DNA of 64,000 bases from Auraticoccus monumenti (GTDB taxonomy: Bacteria > Actinomycetota > Actinomycetes > Propionibacteriales > Propionibacteriaceae), in the NCBI RefSeq assembly GCF_900101785.1, contig NZ_LT629688.1:248001-312000 (forward strand), in the 5' to 3' direction. Of this stretch, positions 37,495 to 46,027 are shown piece after piece. Made by a program: the position numbers and the translations under genes. The first letter of the stretch is position 1, and each line of letters starts with the position of its first letter. Under the pieces are notes generated by a model. The model ran no database searches. It saw only the letters and a program-made list of their open reading frames with translations, and was not told the DNA's origin.

Positions 37495-38733
37495 TCAGCC
37501 CGCTGACGTCAGCCGGGCCAGGCGGGCGTTGAGGTAGCGCTGCTCCGGCCCGCTGGTGGCCAGCCGGGAGGCCCTGCGGTAGGCCTCGGCGGCGGCGACC
37601 GGCTCCCCGGCCCGCTCCAGCAGGTGCGCGTGCACCGCGTGGGTGCGGTGGTGCCGGGCCATCGACCGGTCGACCAGCAGCGGGCCGACCAGCTCCAGCG
37701 CCGGCCCGGGCCCGGACACCATGGACACCGCGACCGCCCGGTTGAGCGTCACCGCCGGACCCGGGGCCACCCGGTCGAGGAGCTCGTAGAGGGCGACCAC
37801 CTGCGGCCAGTCGGTGTCCTCCCAGCCGGCCGCCTCCGCGTGCACCGCGGCGATCGCCGCCTGGAGCTGGTAGCGGCCCACCGGGCCCCGCGGCAGCACC
37901 CGCTCCAGGATCCCCACGCCCTCCGCCACCAGGGCGGCGTCCCAGCGGGAGCGGTCCTGCTCGGCCATCACCACCAGGTCGCCGACGGCGTCGGTGCGGG
38001 CCGGCGCCCGGGCGTGGGTGAGCAGCAGCAGGGCCAGCAGCCCGGCCGCCTCGTCGTGGTCGGGCAGCCAGCCGACCAGCGCCCGGGTCAGCCGGATCGC
38101 CTCCTCCGCCAGCGCCACGTCGAGCAGCTCCGGACCGTCGCTGCGGGTGTGGCCCTCGGTGAAGACCAGGTGGCAGACGTCGAGCACGGCGGCCACCCGC
38201 CCGGGCAGCTCCGCCACCCCGGGACGCTCGAAGCGGGCCCCGGCGGAACGGAGCGTGGAGCGGGCCCGGGTGATCCGCTGCGCCATCGTCGGCGCCGGGA
38301 CCAGGTACGCCGCGGCGATCTGGTCGACCCCGAGGCCGCACACCGAGCGCAGCGTGAGCGCCACCTGGGAGGACCGGCTCAGTGCGGGGTGGCAGCACAG
38401 CAGCAGCAGCTCGAGGCTGTCGTCGGAGCCGCCCGGCGACGACGGCAGCGGGTCGTGGTGCACCCGGACCGGGACCTGCCGCGCCTCCCGCTCCTCCCGC
38501 GCCGCCCGGGCCCGGTCGGCCCGGACCCGGTCGACCAGACGCCGGGAGGCGACCCGGACCAGCCAGGCCCCCGGGTCGTCGGGCAGGCCGTCCTGCTCCC
38601 ACTGCCGCACCGCGGCGACCGCTGCCTCCTGGACGGCGTCCTCGCAGTCGGCCAGGTCGCCGTGACGACGCAGCAGCGCGCCGAGGACGCGTGGCGACTC
38701 ACGCCGCCACACGTCCTCGAACGCCGCGCTCAC
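37495..38733 (-). CDS. ECF42-group RNA polymerase sigma factor with TPR-like extension
   Basis: 412 aa, much longer than ordinary ECF sigma factors. Sigma region 2 is near 10-75 (ALLRRHGDLADCEDAVQEAAVAAVRQW) and region 4 near 105-175 (LALTLRSVCGLGVDQIAAAYLV...MAQRITRAR). From about 180 a helical extension of about 230 residues holds the ECF42 signature FTEGHTRSDG and later TPR-like helices. No anti-sigma factor gene. The GTG at 38733 overlaps the stop of the YCII gene, the standard ECF42 partner. The extension is thought to replace an anti-sigma in control. Confidence 0.94.
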   Translation of the reverse strand: MSAAFEDVWRRESPRVLGALLRRHGDLADCEDAVQEAAVAAVRQWEQDGLPDDPGAWLVRVASRRLVDRVRADRARAAREEREARQVPVRVHHDPLPSSPGGSDDSLELLLLCCHPALSRSSQVALTLRSVCGLGVDQIAAAYLVPAPTMAQRITRARSTLRSAGARFERPGVAELPGRVAAVLDVCHLVFTEGHTRSDGPELLDVALAEEAIRLTRALVGWLPDHDEAAGLLALLLLTHARAPARTDAVGDLVVMAEQDRSRWDAALVAEGVGILERVLPRGPVGRYQLQAAIAAVHAEAAGWEDTDWPQVVALYELLDRVAPGPAVTLNRAVAVSMVSGPGPALELVGPLLVDRSMARHHRTHAVHAHLLERAGEPVAAAEAYRRASRLATSGPEQRYLNARLARLTSAG

Positions 38734-39122
38734 TGGTCGTCGCCGCCGGGCCACATCAGCGGACGGAGCTCCACGGTCTCCCCCGGCCCGGAGAACCGGG
38801 AGGCCACCTCCTGGGCCCGCTCGGGTCCCTCGACGTCGATCAGGAAGAAGCCGGCCAGGTGCTCGCGGGACTCCGAGTACGGGCCGTCGGTGACCAGCGG
38901 CTGGCCGTCGGCCCAGCGGTAGAGCCGCGCGGTGGCCGGGTCGGCCAGCGCCTCCCCACCCAGCAGCTCGCCGTCGCGCTGCAGCTGGCCCAGGGTCTCC
39001 TCGAAGGCGGCCTGCCCCGCCGCACGCTGCTCCGGCGGGAGCGCCTGCTGCTCGGCGATGAAGTCGCTGGTCGGGTGGCCCCACGGCTGGGGGTTGGAGT
39101 GGATCAGGATCACGTACTTCAT
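38730..39122 (-). CDS. YCII-related (DGPF) protein, ECF42 partner
   Basis: 130 aa. Starts MKYVILIHSNP; contains VTDGPYSESREHLAGFFLIDV (the DGPF/DGPY block) and ends RPLMWPGGDDQ. The dimeric alpha/beta fold resembles the muconolactone isomerase type, with conserved His and Asp, but no reaction is established. ATG 39122 is fixed by GAGGAG 4-9 nt upstream. It overlaps the sigma gene by 4 bases, so the two are expected to be made together. Confidence 0.93.
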   Translation of the reverse strand: MKYVILIHSNPQPWGHPTSDFIAEQQALPPEQRAAGQAAFEETLGQLQRDGELLGGEALADPATARLYRWADGQPLVTDGPYSESREHLAGFFLIDVEGPERAQEVASRFSGPGETVELRPLMWPGGDDQ

Positions 39123-39225
39123 GTCGCTCCTCGGGTGTGGTGCCGTTCGGCACGCCGGACGCCCGCCCGGCACCCTGGACGTCGGAGCCGGGGGTCCCCG
39201 ATCGACATCCTGGCGGAAGCGGGTC

Positions 39226-40731
39226 TCAGCCGTTCTCGCCACCGGACTCGTTCCACCAGTTGGCCAGCCGTCCGCGCCGCCCGACCGCCCGCAGCCGCCG
39301 CTCCACCGTCCCGGTGAGGGCCGTCGGGGTGACGATCAGGAGCTCGTCACCGCTGCGCAGCCGCTGCCGGCCGCTGGGGGCGAACATGTCCTCCCCGCGG
39401 ATGATCAGCGAGACCACGGCGTTGCGGGGCAGCCGGAGCTCCGACACCATCACGCCGTGCAGCTGGGAGTCCACCGGGATCCGGATCTGCAGCAGGTTGG
39501 CCGACACCTTGTCCAGGGGCGCGGACTCCACCTCGATGTCGGTCATCACGCCCCGGCCCAGCCCGAGGCGTCGCGCCAGCGGGGCCAGCGTCGGGGCCTG
39601 TACCAGCGTGAAGACGATGACGAAGACCAGCACCACGTCGAAGAGGAAGTCCGACCCCGGGACGCCCGCCGACAGCGGGATGGTGGTGAGCACGATCGGC
39701 ACCGCACCGCGCAGACCCGCCCAGGAGGTGAAGGCGAGGTGGCTGAGCGGGAGCCGGAACCAGATCACCGAGACCAGCACCGACAGCGGCCGGGCCACCA
39801 CGGTCAGGAACGCGCCGGCGGCGAGGGCGATGCCCACCGCGTGCCAGGTGAGGCGGCCGGGCGAGGCCAGCAGCCCCAGCATCACGAACAGGCCGATCTG
39901 GGCGATCCACCCGATGCCCTCCACGAAGGAGCGGGTGGCGGAGCGGTGCGGGAGGGCGCTGTTGCCCAGCACCAGGGCGCAGACGTAGACCGCGGCGAAC
40001 CCGCTGGTGTGGGCCGCGGAGCCGAGACCGTAGGCCAGCACCGACCAGCCGACCGCGGCCAGGGGGTAGAGGCCTGAGGCCGGGAGCGCGACCCGGCGCA
40101 GCACCTGGGCCCCGAGCCAGCCCAGGGCCAGCCCGATCGCCACCCCGCCGACCAGCTCCAGGGCGATCAGCCCGACCAGGCCGAGCACCCCACCGGCCGG
40201 CGGGTTGCCCAGCGCCGCCTCACTGGCCAGCGCCACCAGCAGCACCGTGGGGGCGTCGTTCAGACCGGACTCCGCCTCGAGGGTGCCGCGGAGGCGGTGC
40301 GGCAGCGGGACGCGTCGCAGCACGGCGAACACCGCGGCGGCGTCGGTGGGTGAGCAGACCGCGCCCAGCAGCACCGCCAACCAGGGGTCCAGACCGAGCA
40401 CGTAGTGGGCGAAGAGGGCGGTCGCGCCCAGGCTGACGCCGGTCCCCACCGTGGCCAGCAGGCCGGCCGCCGTGAGGCTGGCGCGGATCTCGTTCCACCG
40501 GGTGGTCAGCCCGCCCTCGGCCAGGATCAGCACCAGGGCGCCGAACCCGAGGGCGTGGGCGAGGTCGGCGTCGTCGAAGCGGATGCCGAGGCCGGCCTCA
40601 CCGATGACCATGCCCAGACCGAGGAAGAGCAGCAGCGCCGGGAGACCGAACGAGGCCCCCACCCGGGCCGCCAGGACCGCCACCAGCAGGACGGCCGACC
40701 CCACCAGGAGGAGGCCGTCGAGGTCGATCAT
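39226..40731 (-). CDS. Potassium/proton antiporter, NhaP2/CvrA type (CPA1)
   Basis: 501 aa. About 12-13 membrane helices over residues 5-390, including the ion-site region GAVCSPTDAAAVFAVL and ESGLNDAPTVLLVAL (the ND pair of CPA1 exchangers) and SWAGLRGAVPIVLTT. Cytoplasmic C-terminus: a TrkA-C (RCK_C) domain, GVMVSELRLPRNAVVSLIIRGEDMFAPSGRQRLRSGDELLIV. Exports K+ (or Na+) in exchange for H+ under gating by the C-domain. Single-gene unit. Confidence 0.93.
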   Translation of the reverse strand: MIDLDGLLLVGSAVLLVAVLAARVGASFGLPALLLFLGLGMVIGEAGLGIRFDDADLAHALGFGALVLILAEGGLTTRWNEIRASLTAAGLLATVGTGVSLGATALFAHYVLGLDPWLAVLLGAVCSPTDAAAVFAVLRRVPLPHRLRGTLEAESGLNDAPTVLLVALASEAALGNPPAGGVLGLVGLIALELVGGVAIGLALGWLGAQVLRRVALPASGLYPLAAVGWSVLAYGLGSAAHTSGFAAVYVCALVLGNSALPHRSATRSFVEGIGWIAQIGLFVMLGLLASPGRLTWHAVGIALAAGAFLTVVARPLSVLVSVIWFRLPLSHLAFTSWAGLRGAVPIVLTTIPLSAGVPGSDFLFDVVLVFVIVFTLVQAPTLAPLARRLGLGRGVMTDIEVESAPLDKVSANLLQIRIPVDSQLHGVMVSELRLPRNAVVSLIIRGEDMFAPSGRQRLRSGDELLIVTPTALTGTVERRLRAVGRRGRLANWWNESGGENG

Positions 40732-40800
40732 GGGCTGATCCTCCCAGGACCGTGTTGCGAGGACGCGTCGGTGACCACGGCACGCACCGCGGGCGCGGGC

Positions 40801-40862
40801 CGTCCCCGGTCAGGGGCCGTCCCCGGTCAGGGGCCGTCCCCGGTCAGGGGCCGTCCCCGGTC
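40801..40862. repeat. 17-bp tandem repeat, 3.65 copies
   Basis: The unit CGTCCCCGGTCAGGGGC is repeated without change at 40801, 40818 and 40835, with a partial fourth copy at 40852. Each unit can pair with itself (CCCC/GGGG), so the array can form several hairpins. It lies downstream of the ribY stop, between it and the antiporter, and may end transcription. Such an array is likely to vary in copy number. Confidence 0.9.
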
Positions 40863-40883
40863 GGAGGGCGGGGCCCCGGTCGG

Positions 40884-41909
40884 TCAGGGCAGGAAGTCGT
40901 TGCTGACGGCGAGCGACGGGTCCACGTCACCCTCGAGCAGGTCCGCGGAGGCCATGAAGGTGGCCATCTCCTCCCAGCGCTGCAGGTCAGAGCGCCCGGA
41001 GCCGTCCCCGAAGAGCGGGATGGTGGCGGCCAGGGTGGCCTCGGCGTCGCGGCGGGCCGAGGCGGTCAGGCCGGGGATGTACTCCCGGCTCAGCTCCACG
41101 GCGGCCGCCGGGTCGTCGACCACCGCACGGACGCCCAGGAGGGACGCCGCCACGAACGCGCGGACCGTGTCCGGCTCGGCGCCGGCGAGGGCCTGGGTGG
41201 TGTTCAGGCCGATGCTGGCCAGGGCGGCGTCCTCGGGGAGGGTGATGGTGCGGACGGGGGTGCCGGCGGCCTCCAGCCGGACGGCCTCGTTGTTGAGGTA
41301 GCCCATCACGCCCTCCACCGCACCGGTGGTCAGCGCCGACTGCTGGGTGAAGCCGATGTTCTTGATGTCCAGGTCCTCGGGGGTGAGGCCGGCGGAGTCG
41401 AGGATGGCCAGCAGGGCGAACCAGTTGCCGCCGTAGGGGCCGGGCGTGCCGACGGTGCGGCCGCGCAGGTCGGCGGGGGTCTGGATGTCGGAGTCCGCCG
41501 GGACGATCAGGGCCACCGGGTAGGTCTGGTAGACCGAGGCCACCGCGACGAGCTCCGAGCCGGCGGAGTTGGCCTGCAGCAGCTCGTCGCCGCTGGCCAC
41601 CAGGAAGTCCTCCTCGCCGGACTCCAGCGCCCCGAACAGCGACTCCGACCCGCCGTGGTGGCGCAGGGTGACGTCCAGCCCGGCGGCGGCGTAGTGGCCG
41701 AGGGCGTGGGCGGCGTAGAAGGGGGAGAACTGGATGTCGGGGATGTAGCTGAAGCCGAGGGTGAGCGGGGTCGACCCGGGCGTCGGGGCTGGGGCGGCCT
41801 CGGGCCCGTCGCCGGGAGCGCACGCCACCGCCCCGGCTGCGAGCAGCCCGGTGCCGGCGGCGGCGAGCAGCGAGCGCCGGGTGAGGGTGGGGACGGTGCG
41901 GCGGGTCAT
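40884..41909 (-). CDS. ribY: NMT1/ThiY-type substrate-binding lipoprotein, probable riboflavin binder RibY
   Basis: 341 aa. Tat-like RR in TRRSLLAAAGTGLLAAGAVACAPGD with lipobox AVACA. SsuA/THI5-like periplasmic-binding fold: LTLGFSYIPDIQFSPFYAAHALGHYAAAGLDVTLRHHGG, then TPADLRGRTVGTPGPYGGNW. By sequence alone it would be called a thiamine-precursor (HMP) binder. The FMN riboswitch before the operon argues for riboflavin, matching the RibXY systems described in other bacteria. ATG 41909 overlaps the permease stop (ATGA). Confidence 0.78.
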   Translation of the reverse strand: MTRRTVPTLTRRSLLAAAGTGLLAAGAVACAPGDGPEAAPAPTPGSTPLTLGFSYIPDIQFSPFYAAHALGHYAAAGLDVTLRHHGGSESLFGALESGEEDFLVASGDELLQANSAGSELVAVASVYQTYPVALIVPADSDIQTPADLRGRTVGTPGPYGGNWFALLAILDSAGLTPEDLDIKNIGFTQQSALTTGAVEGVMGYLNNEAVRLEAAGTPVRTITLPEDAALASIGLNTTQALAGAEPDTVRAFVAASLLGVRAVVDDPAAAVELSREYIPGLTASARRDAEATLAATIPLFGDGSGRSDLQRWEEMATFMASADLLEGDVDPSLAVSNDFLP

Positions 41910-42724
41910 GCGTTCTCCATTCGTCGTTCGATCAGTCGGACCACCGCGTAGGCGGTCGTGGCGAGTGCGCAGAGCACGAAGAGGGTGGCGAAGAGGCCGG
42001 CGGTGTCGGAGCGGTCGCGCTGGGCGACGAGGAGCAGGCCGAGCCCCTCCCCACCCATCACGAACTCCCCCACCACGGCGCCGGTGACGGCCAGGGTGAC
42101 GCCGTTGCGGACGCCGGACAGCACCGCGGGGAGGGCCAGCGGGGCCTCGATGTGGCGCAGCAGACGCCAGCCGCTGGCGCCGTCCACCCGGGCGGCGGCG
42201 ATCACGTCGGGATCGAGGGTGCGCAGGCCGAGGGTCGTGGCGATCACGATGGGGAAGAACACCAGCAGCCCGCAGAGGACCGCGATCGAGGGGAGCCCGT
42301 AGCCGATCCACAGCACCAGCAGCGGGGCCAGCGCGATGGCCGGGACCGCCTGGGACGCCGCCACGTACGGCTCGACCGCCGCCCCGGCCCAGCGACCGCG
42401 GACCAGGAGCCAGGCCAGCGGCAGCCCGGTGGCGGTGCCGAGGACGGCACCCAGCCCGGCGGCGGCGAAGGTCTGGCCGATGGCCGGCAGCAGGTCGCCG
42501 GTGGCGGCCAGCTCGACCAGGGTGGCCACCACGTCAGCAGGGGCGGGGAGCACGAACCGCGCGACCGTGCCGGTGGAGGTCACCAGCCACCACAGCAGCA
42601 CGACGGCCACGCCCAGCACCAGCGGCGGCAGCGGGCCGTAGCCGCGACGGTCCCGACGGGCACGGCGGACCGAGCGCCGGCGTCCGGCCGGTGGGGTCAG
42701 GGTCTGCAGGCTGGCGGCGTCCAC
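41906..42724 (-). CDS. ribX: ABC permease, probable riboflavin transporter RibX
   Basis: 272 aa, six membrane helices, BPD_transp_1 fold of the SsuC/ThiX type. The EAA loop is DPDVIAAARVDGASGWRLLRHIEAPLALPAVLSGVRNG. Starts with a GTG at 42724 behind GAGAGGGGACGG. The first gene after the FMN riboswitch and the partner of ribY. No ATPase gene is present, so a shared or distant one must power it. The N-terminal 30 residues are Arg-rich. Confidence 0.8.
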   Translation of the reverse strand: MDAASLQTLTPPAGRRRSVRRARRDRRGYGPLPPLVLGVAVVLLWWLVTSTGTVARFVLPAPADVVATLVELAATGDLLPAIGQTFAAAGLGAVLGTATGLPLAWLLVRGRWAGAAVEPYVAASQAVPAIALAPLLVLWIGYGLPSIAVLCGLLVFFPIVIATTLGLRTLDPDVIAAARVDGASGWRLLRHIEAPLALPAVLSGVRNGVTLAVTGAVVGEFVMGGEGLGLLLVAQRDRSDTAGLFATLFVLCALATTAYAVVRLIERRMENA

Positions 42725-42819
42725 CGCGTCCGTCCCCTCTCGTCGTCAGGCACGACTCCGGGGACGACGTCGCGCAGGCGCACGACGTCAGGGCGCGCGG
42801 TCGCCAGGACCACCCGCCA

Positions 42820-42950
42820 CGTGTCTCTTCCCATCCGGACTTTCACCGTCGGTCCCGGAGTTCCACCAGGTCAACCGTTCAGCACCTCAGGCACCTCACG
42901 GGTCGCGGACTGTCACCGCCGGCTCGGAATTGCACCGACCCCAGAGCACG
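42820..42950 (-). promoter_or_regulatory. FMN riboswitch (RFN element)
   Basis: Minus strand reads GGGGTCGGTGCAATTCCGAG, CCGGCGGTGACAGTCCGCGA, then after a variable arm GTGGAACTCCGGGACCGACG and GTGAAAGTCCGGATGGGAAG. These are the conserved joining segments of the RFN core in the right order. Downstream, CGTCCCC (42731-42737) can pair with GGGGACG (42760-42766), covering the ribX ribosome site. That suggests translational shut-off when FMN is bound. Boundaries are approximate. Confidence 0.93.
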
Positions 42951-43088
42951 TACGTTCTTCACCCCCAGCATATCCCGCTCGGCGAACCGCTTCGGCCGCG
43001 TCCGTGCGCCGGGCGGGGGGGAGATCGGCTCGCCTGGGCGGCCCCCGGGTGCTGGGCTCGAAGGGGCAGTCCTCGACCCTCGGCCTCC

Positions 43089-43120
43089 GACGTCCCGCCG
43101 CGTAGTCGCGGCCGGAGGTC
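43089..43120. repeat. Palindromic element, copy 1
   Basis: GACGTCCCGCCGCG and CGCGGCCGGAGGTC face each other around TAGT, 12 of 14 bases paired. The centre CGCGTAGTCGCGG recurs in the 55956 element. Confidence 0.65.
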
Positions 43121-43239
43121 ACACGCTGACGAGGCGACGGCCTCTTCAACCGGGGGCGCCGGCCGGCTCTGGGCCGGGCTCGCGCTCGTCGAGTCCTCAC
43201 CAGGCGTCGAGGCGGCTCCGCGACCGGTCGCAGCGCAGC

Positions 43240-43279
43240 GTGTGCAGTCCCGCGGCGTAGACGCAGCAGGAGTGCACAC
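43240..43279. repeat. Palindromic element, copy 2
   Basis: GTGTGCAGTCCCGCGGCGT pairs with ACGCAGCAGGAGTGCACAC at 16 of 19 positions around a GTAGAC centre. Same ends and length as copy 3. Confidence 0.7.
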
Positions 43280-43378
43280 GGGAGCGGAGAAGCGTCGCGA
43301 TCAGCGCGGGTCGCAGCGGCCGCGCCCGATGCGGTCGAGGCCGAACCCGGTGGAGGCGTCCCGACGACCAGCAACTGC

Positions 43379-43418
43379 GTGTGCGATTCGGCTGCGTACT
43401 CGCAGCCGGACTGCACAC
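43379..43418. repeat. Palindromic element, copy 3
   Basis: GTGTGCGATTCGGCTGCG faces CGCAGCCGGACTGCACAC, a 40-bp near-palindrome with centre GTACTCGC. Its 3' end is 24 bp from the end of the adjacent minus-strand gene. Confidence 0.7.
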
Positions 43419-43441
43419 AGGCGGGCGACGGGTTCGACGGG

Positions 43442-43942
43442 TCAGGTCGGCGTCGCGCCAGCCCGGGCTCGACGGAACTCCAGGTACTGCAGGAGGCGGG
43501 TGGTGGAGGTGGGGAGGTCGCTGAACTGGGTGAAGCGGTGGACGTCACGGTCGACGACGCGCCCTCGACGGTGGATCCCGCCGGGAGCGGTGATCCGCAG
43601 CACCCTGCCGTTCTCCTCCAGCTCCATCCCGGCGACCGCGGACCAGGGCACGGCCGTCCAGCCGCTCAGCTCCCCGTGCGTGCGCAGCCCCCGGTCGTCG
43701 ACCACCAGCTTCAACCCGTTCTGCCGGACCGCCAGGAACACGTTCAGCGGGGACAGCACCAGCCACACCGCACCTAGAGCCAGCTCGAACCACCCGTCCG
43801 CGGTGACGAGGAAGAACGCGCCCCCCACCGCCCAGAAGACCGCGCTGGCCAGGTGGAAGCGCCGTCGGACCAGTCCGACGACCACTCCGACCGTCCCGCC
43901 GTGCTCCTCGCCCATCAGGACCGTGTCCACGGGTGGGTTCAC
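43442..43942 (-). CDS. Membrane protein with PH-like domain (second of pair)
   Basis: 166 aa. Two membrane helices near 35-75 (FHLASAVFWAVGGAFFLVTADGW, LALGAVWLVLSPLNVFLAV), then a bacterial-PH-like domain with strand turns GLKLVVDDRGLRTHGELSGWTAVPWSAVAGMELEENGRVLRIT. The GTG at 43942 overlaps the stop of the upstream gene. Members have no known activity; PH-like domains may bind lipids or proteins at the membrane. The function is not assignable. Confidence 0.7.
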   Translation of the reverse strand: MNPPVDTVLMGEEHGGTVGVVVGLVRRRFHLASAVFWAVGGAFFLVTADGWFELALGAVWLVLSPLNVFLAVRQNGLKLVVDDRGLRTHGELSGWTAVPWSAVAGMELEENGRVLRITAPGGIHRRGRVVDRDVHRFTQFSDLPTSTTRLLQYLEFRRARAGATPT

Positions 43943-44514
43943 GGCGCACTCCGGGTGCCGGCGCGAGGACTGGATCCGTCTCGGGCGCCCCACGGTGCCG
44001 GGAGTCGGGCGCGCAGCGGCTCCGGGGCGTGCAGGGCGATGGCGTCCATGATCTCGACGGCGGAGTGGTCGAGCTGGGAGGCGCTGATCCGGGTCGCCTC
44101 GGGCCGGACGCCGGCACGGGCGGCGAAACGGGTCTGGGACTGCTGCACTACCGCCACCGACCCCGAGCGACCGATCCAGCTCAGCGGCGGACGTGGTGGC
44201 CGGTAGCGGACCGCGTCGATCTCGCTCCACGGGATGGCGCGGCCGCCGGCCCGGGTGATCCCGCCGGGGCCGACGACCAGACGCAAGGGGTCGAGGCCTC
44301 GCTCCTCCCGGTAGGAGCGGACCGCCGTGAAGCACATCCACACCAGGAACCCGGCGTACAGCAGTCCCCTCAGGGGGAACTCGCCCTTCAGGACCTGGTC
44401 CGCCACGGAGACGGCGACGAACACTCCCATGGCGGTGACCAGCACCATGGTGACCACGAGGAGGCCCCGCCCGGCCTGCGGTCGGACGCTGATGCGCACC
44501 TCGACCGGGTCCAT
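43939..44514 (-). CDS. Membrane protein with PH-like domain (first of pair)
   Basis: 191 aa. Two membrane helices (GLLVVTMVLVTAMGVFVAVSV, LRGLLYAGFLVWMCFTAV), then LRLVVGPGGITRAGGRAIPWSEIDAVRYR, the strand-turn pattern of a PH-like domain. The same architecture as the next gene, to which it is coupled by a GTGA overlap, so the two probably form a hetero-pair. The C-terminal 25 residues are disordered. Confidence 0.7.
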   Translation of the reverse strand: MDPVEVRISVRPQAGRGLLVVTMVLVTAMGVFVAVSVADQVLKGEFPLRGLLYAGFLVWMCFTAVRSYREERGLDPLRLVVGPGGITRAGGRAIPWSEIDAVRYRPPRPPLSWIGRSGSVAVVQQSQTRFAARAGVRPEATRISASQLDHSAVEIMDAIALHAPEPLRARLPAPWGARDGSSPRAGTRSAP

Positions 44515-44644
44515 CCCCGCACCCTACGGATCGGGGGGTGCACACCGGCGGCCCCACGGACCACCGCGACCGGAACCGGCCGGCGTGCGACCTCTCCTCG
44601 CGGCGGCCCGTCATCGGCCCGACGCGGGGACGGCGGGGGCCGGG

Positions 44645-45934
44645 TCAGGGGTGGCGGGGCGGTGGGGTGCCCCAGCCCTGGTCGTCCGGCCGACCGCCCT
44701 GCTGCGGCCCCTGCCACCCCGTTGCCGACGGCCCACCGGGCGGGCCCGGGTACGGCGGCTGGACGGGGCCACGGCCGGGCCCGGTGGGAGCGGGGCCGTA
44801 GGGGCTCGGGCTCGGAGGGGGACCGAAGCCGGGAGGAGGGGCACCGTACCCGCGCTGGGGACCTGCTCCGTAGGGGCTTGCGGCCCACGGCGGTGCCGCG
44901 GGTACCCCGGACCACTGCTGGACGGGCTGCGGCGGGTACGGCGTCGGCTGCCAGCCACCGGACGGGGAGGCCGGGTCACCGGGGCGGGCCTGGCGTCGGG
45001 AGAGGTCCATCGAGTAGGTGGTCACGAAGCAGCTCATGAAGGGCTGGACCAGGATGGCGGCCAGCACCGGGAGGGTGGCGCCGAGCAGCGAGGTCCCGAT
45101 GGCCGCGCCGTAGACGCCGAACAGCGCCTGCAGGTCCGGGGCCGACTCCGAGGTGAGCTGGGTCATCATGCTCACCATCGAGCCGACGTAGGCCGCGAGC
45201 GAGATCATGTAGCCGATGACGTAGGCGAAGCCGATGATCGCGCCCGGGACCAGCGAGGCCAGGTAGGTGTAGCCCAGGGTGCGCCAGAAGTGCCCGTCGG
45301 TGAGGTGCCAGGCCCGGCGCGCGGCGGCGAGACCGCCGTGGCGCTCCACCGCCAGCACCATGGTCACCGGGCTCAGCTTCACCGAGATCCACACCAGCCC
45401 CACGCTGAGGGCCAGGTAGAGCACCATCGTGACCACCACAGCCGGGCCGATGGCGCTCTCGGGGTCCCCGAACAGGGCGGCGAGCAGACCCGGGACCACC
45501 AGCACGGCCAGCAGCACCGTGGTGGCCAGCGCCACCAGCAGGAAGTACGGCAGGGCCCTGCCCCAGTAGCCGCGGGTCTCGCGCCACAGGTCCCCCACCC
45601 GGGGCCGACGCCCCTCCAGCGTCTGCTGGACCAGCACCGCCTTCATGCCCTCGGCCCGCAGCTGCACCAGACCGATGGCCAGCAGCCAGACGGCGTAGCC
45701 GACGACGCCCGCCACGACGGCGGCGGTGGGGTCGTCAGCGGTCACCGCCCCCGCCACCACGGCCACCAGCAGCGCGGTGACCACGACCCCGAGGACCAGA
45801 CCCACCAGCACGGGAAGGAAGGGGACCAGCACGAAGGTGCCGTAGCGGGTGCGCATCACCTGCCAGGTGGTGGAGAAGGCGCTGCCGAGTTCCAGCGGGC
45901 GTTCGAGGACGGGCCCGGCCGTCACAGAGCTCAT
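44645..45934 (-). CDS. Multi-pass membrane protein with Pro/Gly-rich cytoplasmic tail
   Basis: 429 aa. Six or so hydrophobic helices between 30 and 300 (LVPFLPVLVGLVLGVVVTALLVAVV, YFLLVALATTVLLAVLVVPGLLAAL). Helix-loop features such as LGSAFSTTWQVMRTRYGTFV and WHLTDGHFWRTLGYTYLASLVPG are seen in the glycerophosphodiester-phosphodiesterase membrane-domain (DUF7544-like) family. The last 110 residues are Pro/Gly/Tyr/Gln-rich and disordered. No enzymatic domain is attached. Function unknown. Confidence 0.72.
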   Translation of the reverse strand: MSSVTAGPVLERPLELGSAFSTTWQVMRTRYGTFVLVPFLPVLVGLVLGVVVTALLVAVVAGAVTADDPTAAVVAGVVGYAVWLLAIGLVQLRAEGMKAVLVQQTLEGRRPRVGDLWRETRGYWGRALPYFLLVALATTVLLAVLVVPGLLAALFGDPESAIGPAVVVTMVLYLALSVGLVWISVKLSPVTMVLAVERHGGLAAARRAWHLTDGHFWRTLGYTYLASLVPGAIIGFAYVIGYMISLAAYVGSMVSMMTQLTSESAPDLQALFGVYGAAIGTSLLGATLPVLAAILVQPFMSCFVTTYSMDLSRRQARPGDPASPSGGWQPTPYPPQPVQQWSGVPAAPPWAASPYGAGPQRGYGAPPPGFGPPPSPSPYGPAPTGPGRGPVQPPYPGPPGGPSATGWQGPQQGGRPDDQGWGTPPPRHP

Positions 45935-45991
45935 GGCTGCAGGGTGTCAGTCCCGGGGGTCGGCCGGCGCCTGCGCCGAACGGACGTGCGA

Positions 45992-46021
45992 GAGCCCGCC
46001 CCGGAGGTCCGGGACGGGCTC
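45992..46021 (-). terminator. Hairpin terminator after tRNA-Ser
   Basis: GAGCCCGCCCCGGA (45992-46005) pairs with TCCGGGACGGGCTC (46008-46021) at 13 of 14 positions, directly after the tRNA 3' end on the minus strand. Confidence 0.8.
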
Positions 46022-46027
46022 GCACTG

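Larger units (their letters stand above)
42951..43441. other. Gene-free, palindrome-rich spacer
   Basis: No credible gene. It carries the ribXY promoter region at its left end and three palindromes (43089-43120, 43240-43279, 43379-43418), listed separately. The rest shows no recognisable motif. Confidence 0.6.

Noticed and set aside
42820-42950. TPP riboswitch, expected before a ThiXY-like transporter
   Set aside because: The conserved segments are those of the RFN (FMN) core; the TPP-specific CUGAGA motif is absent.
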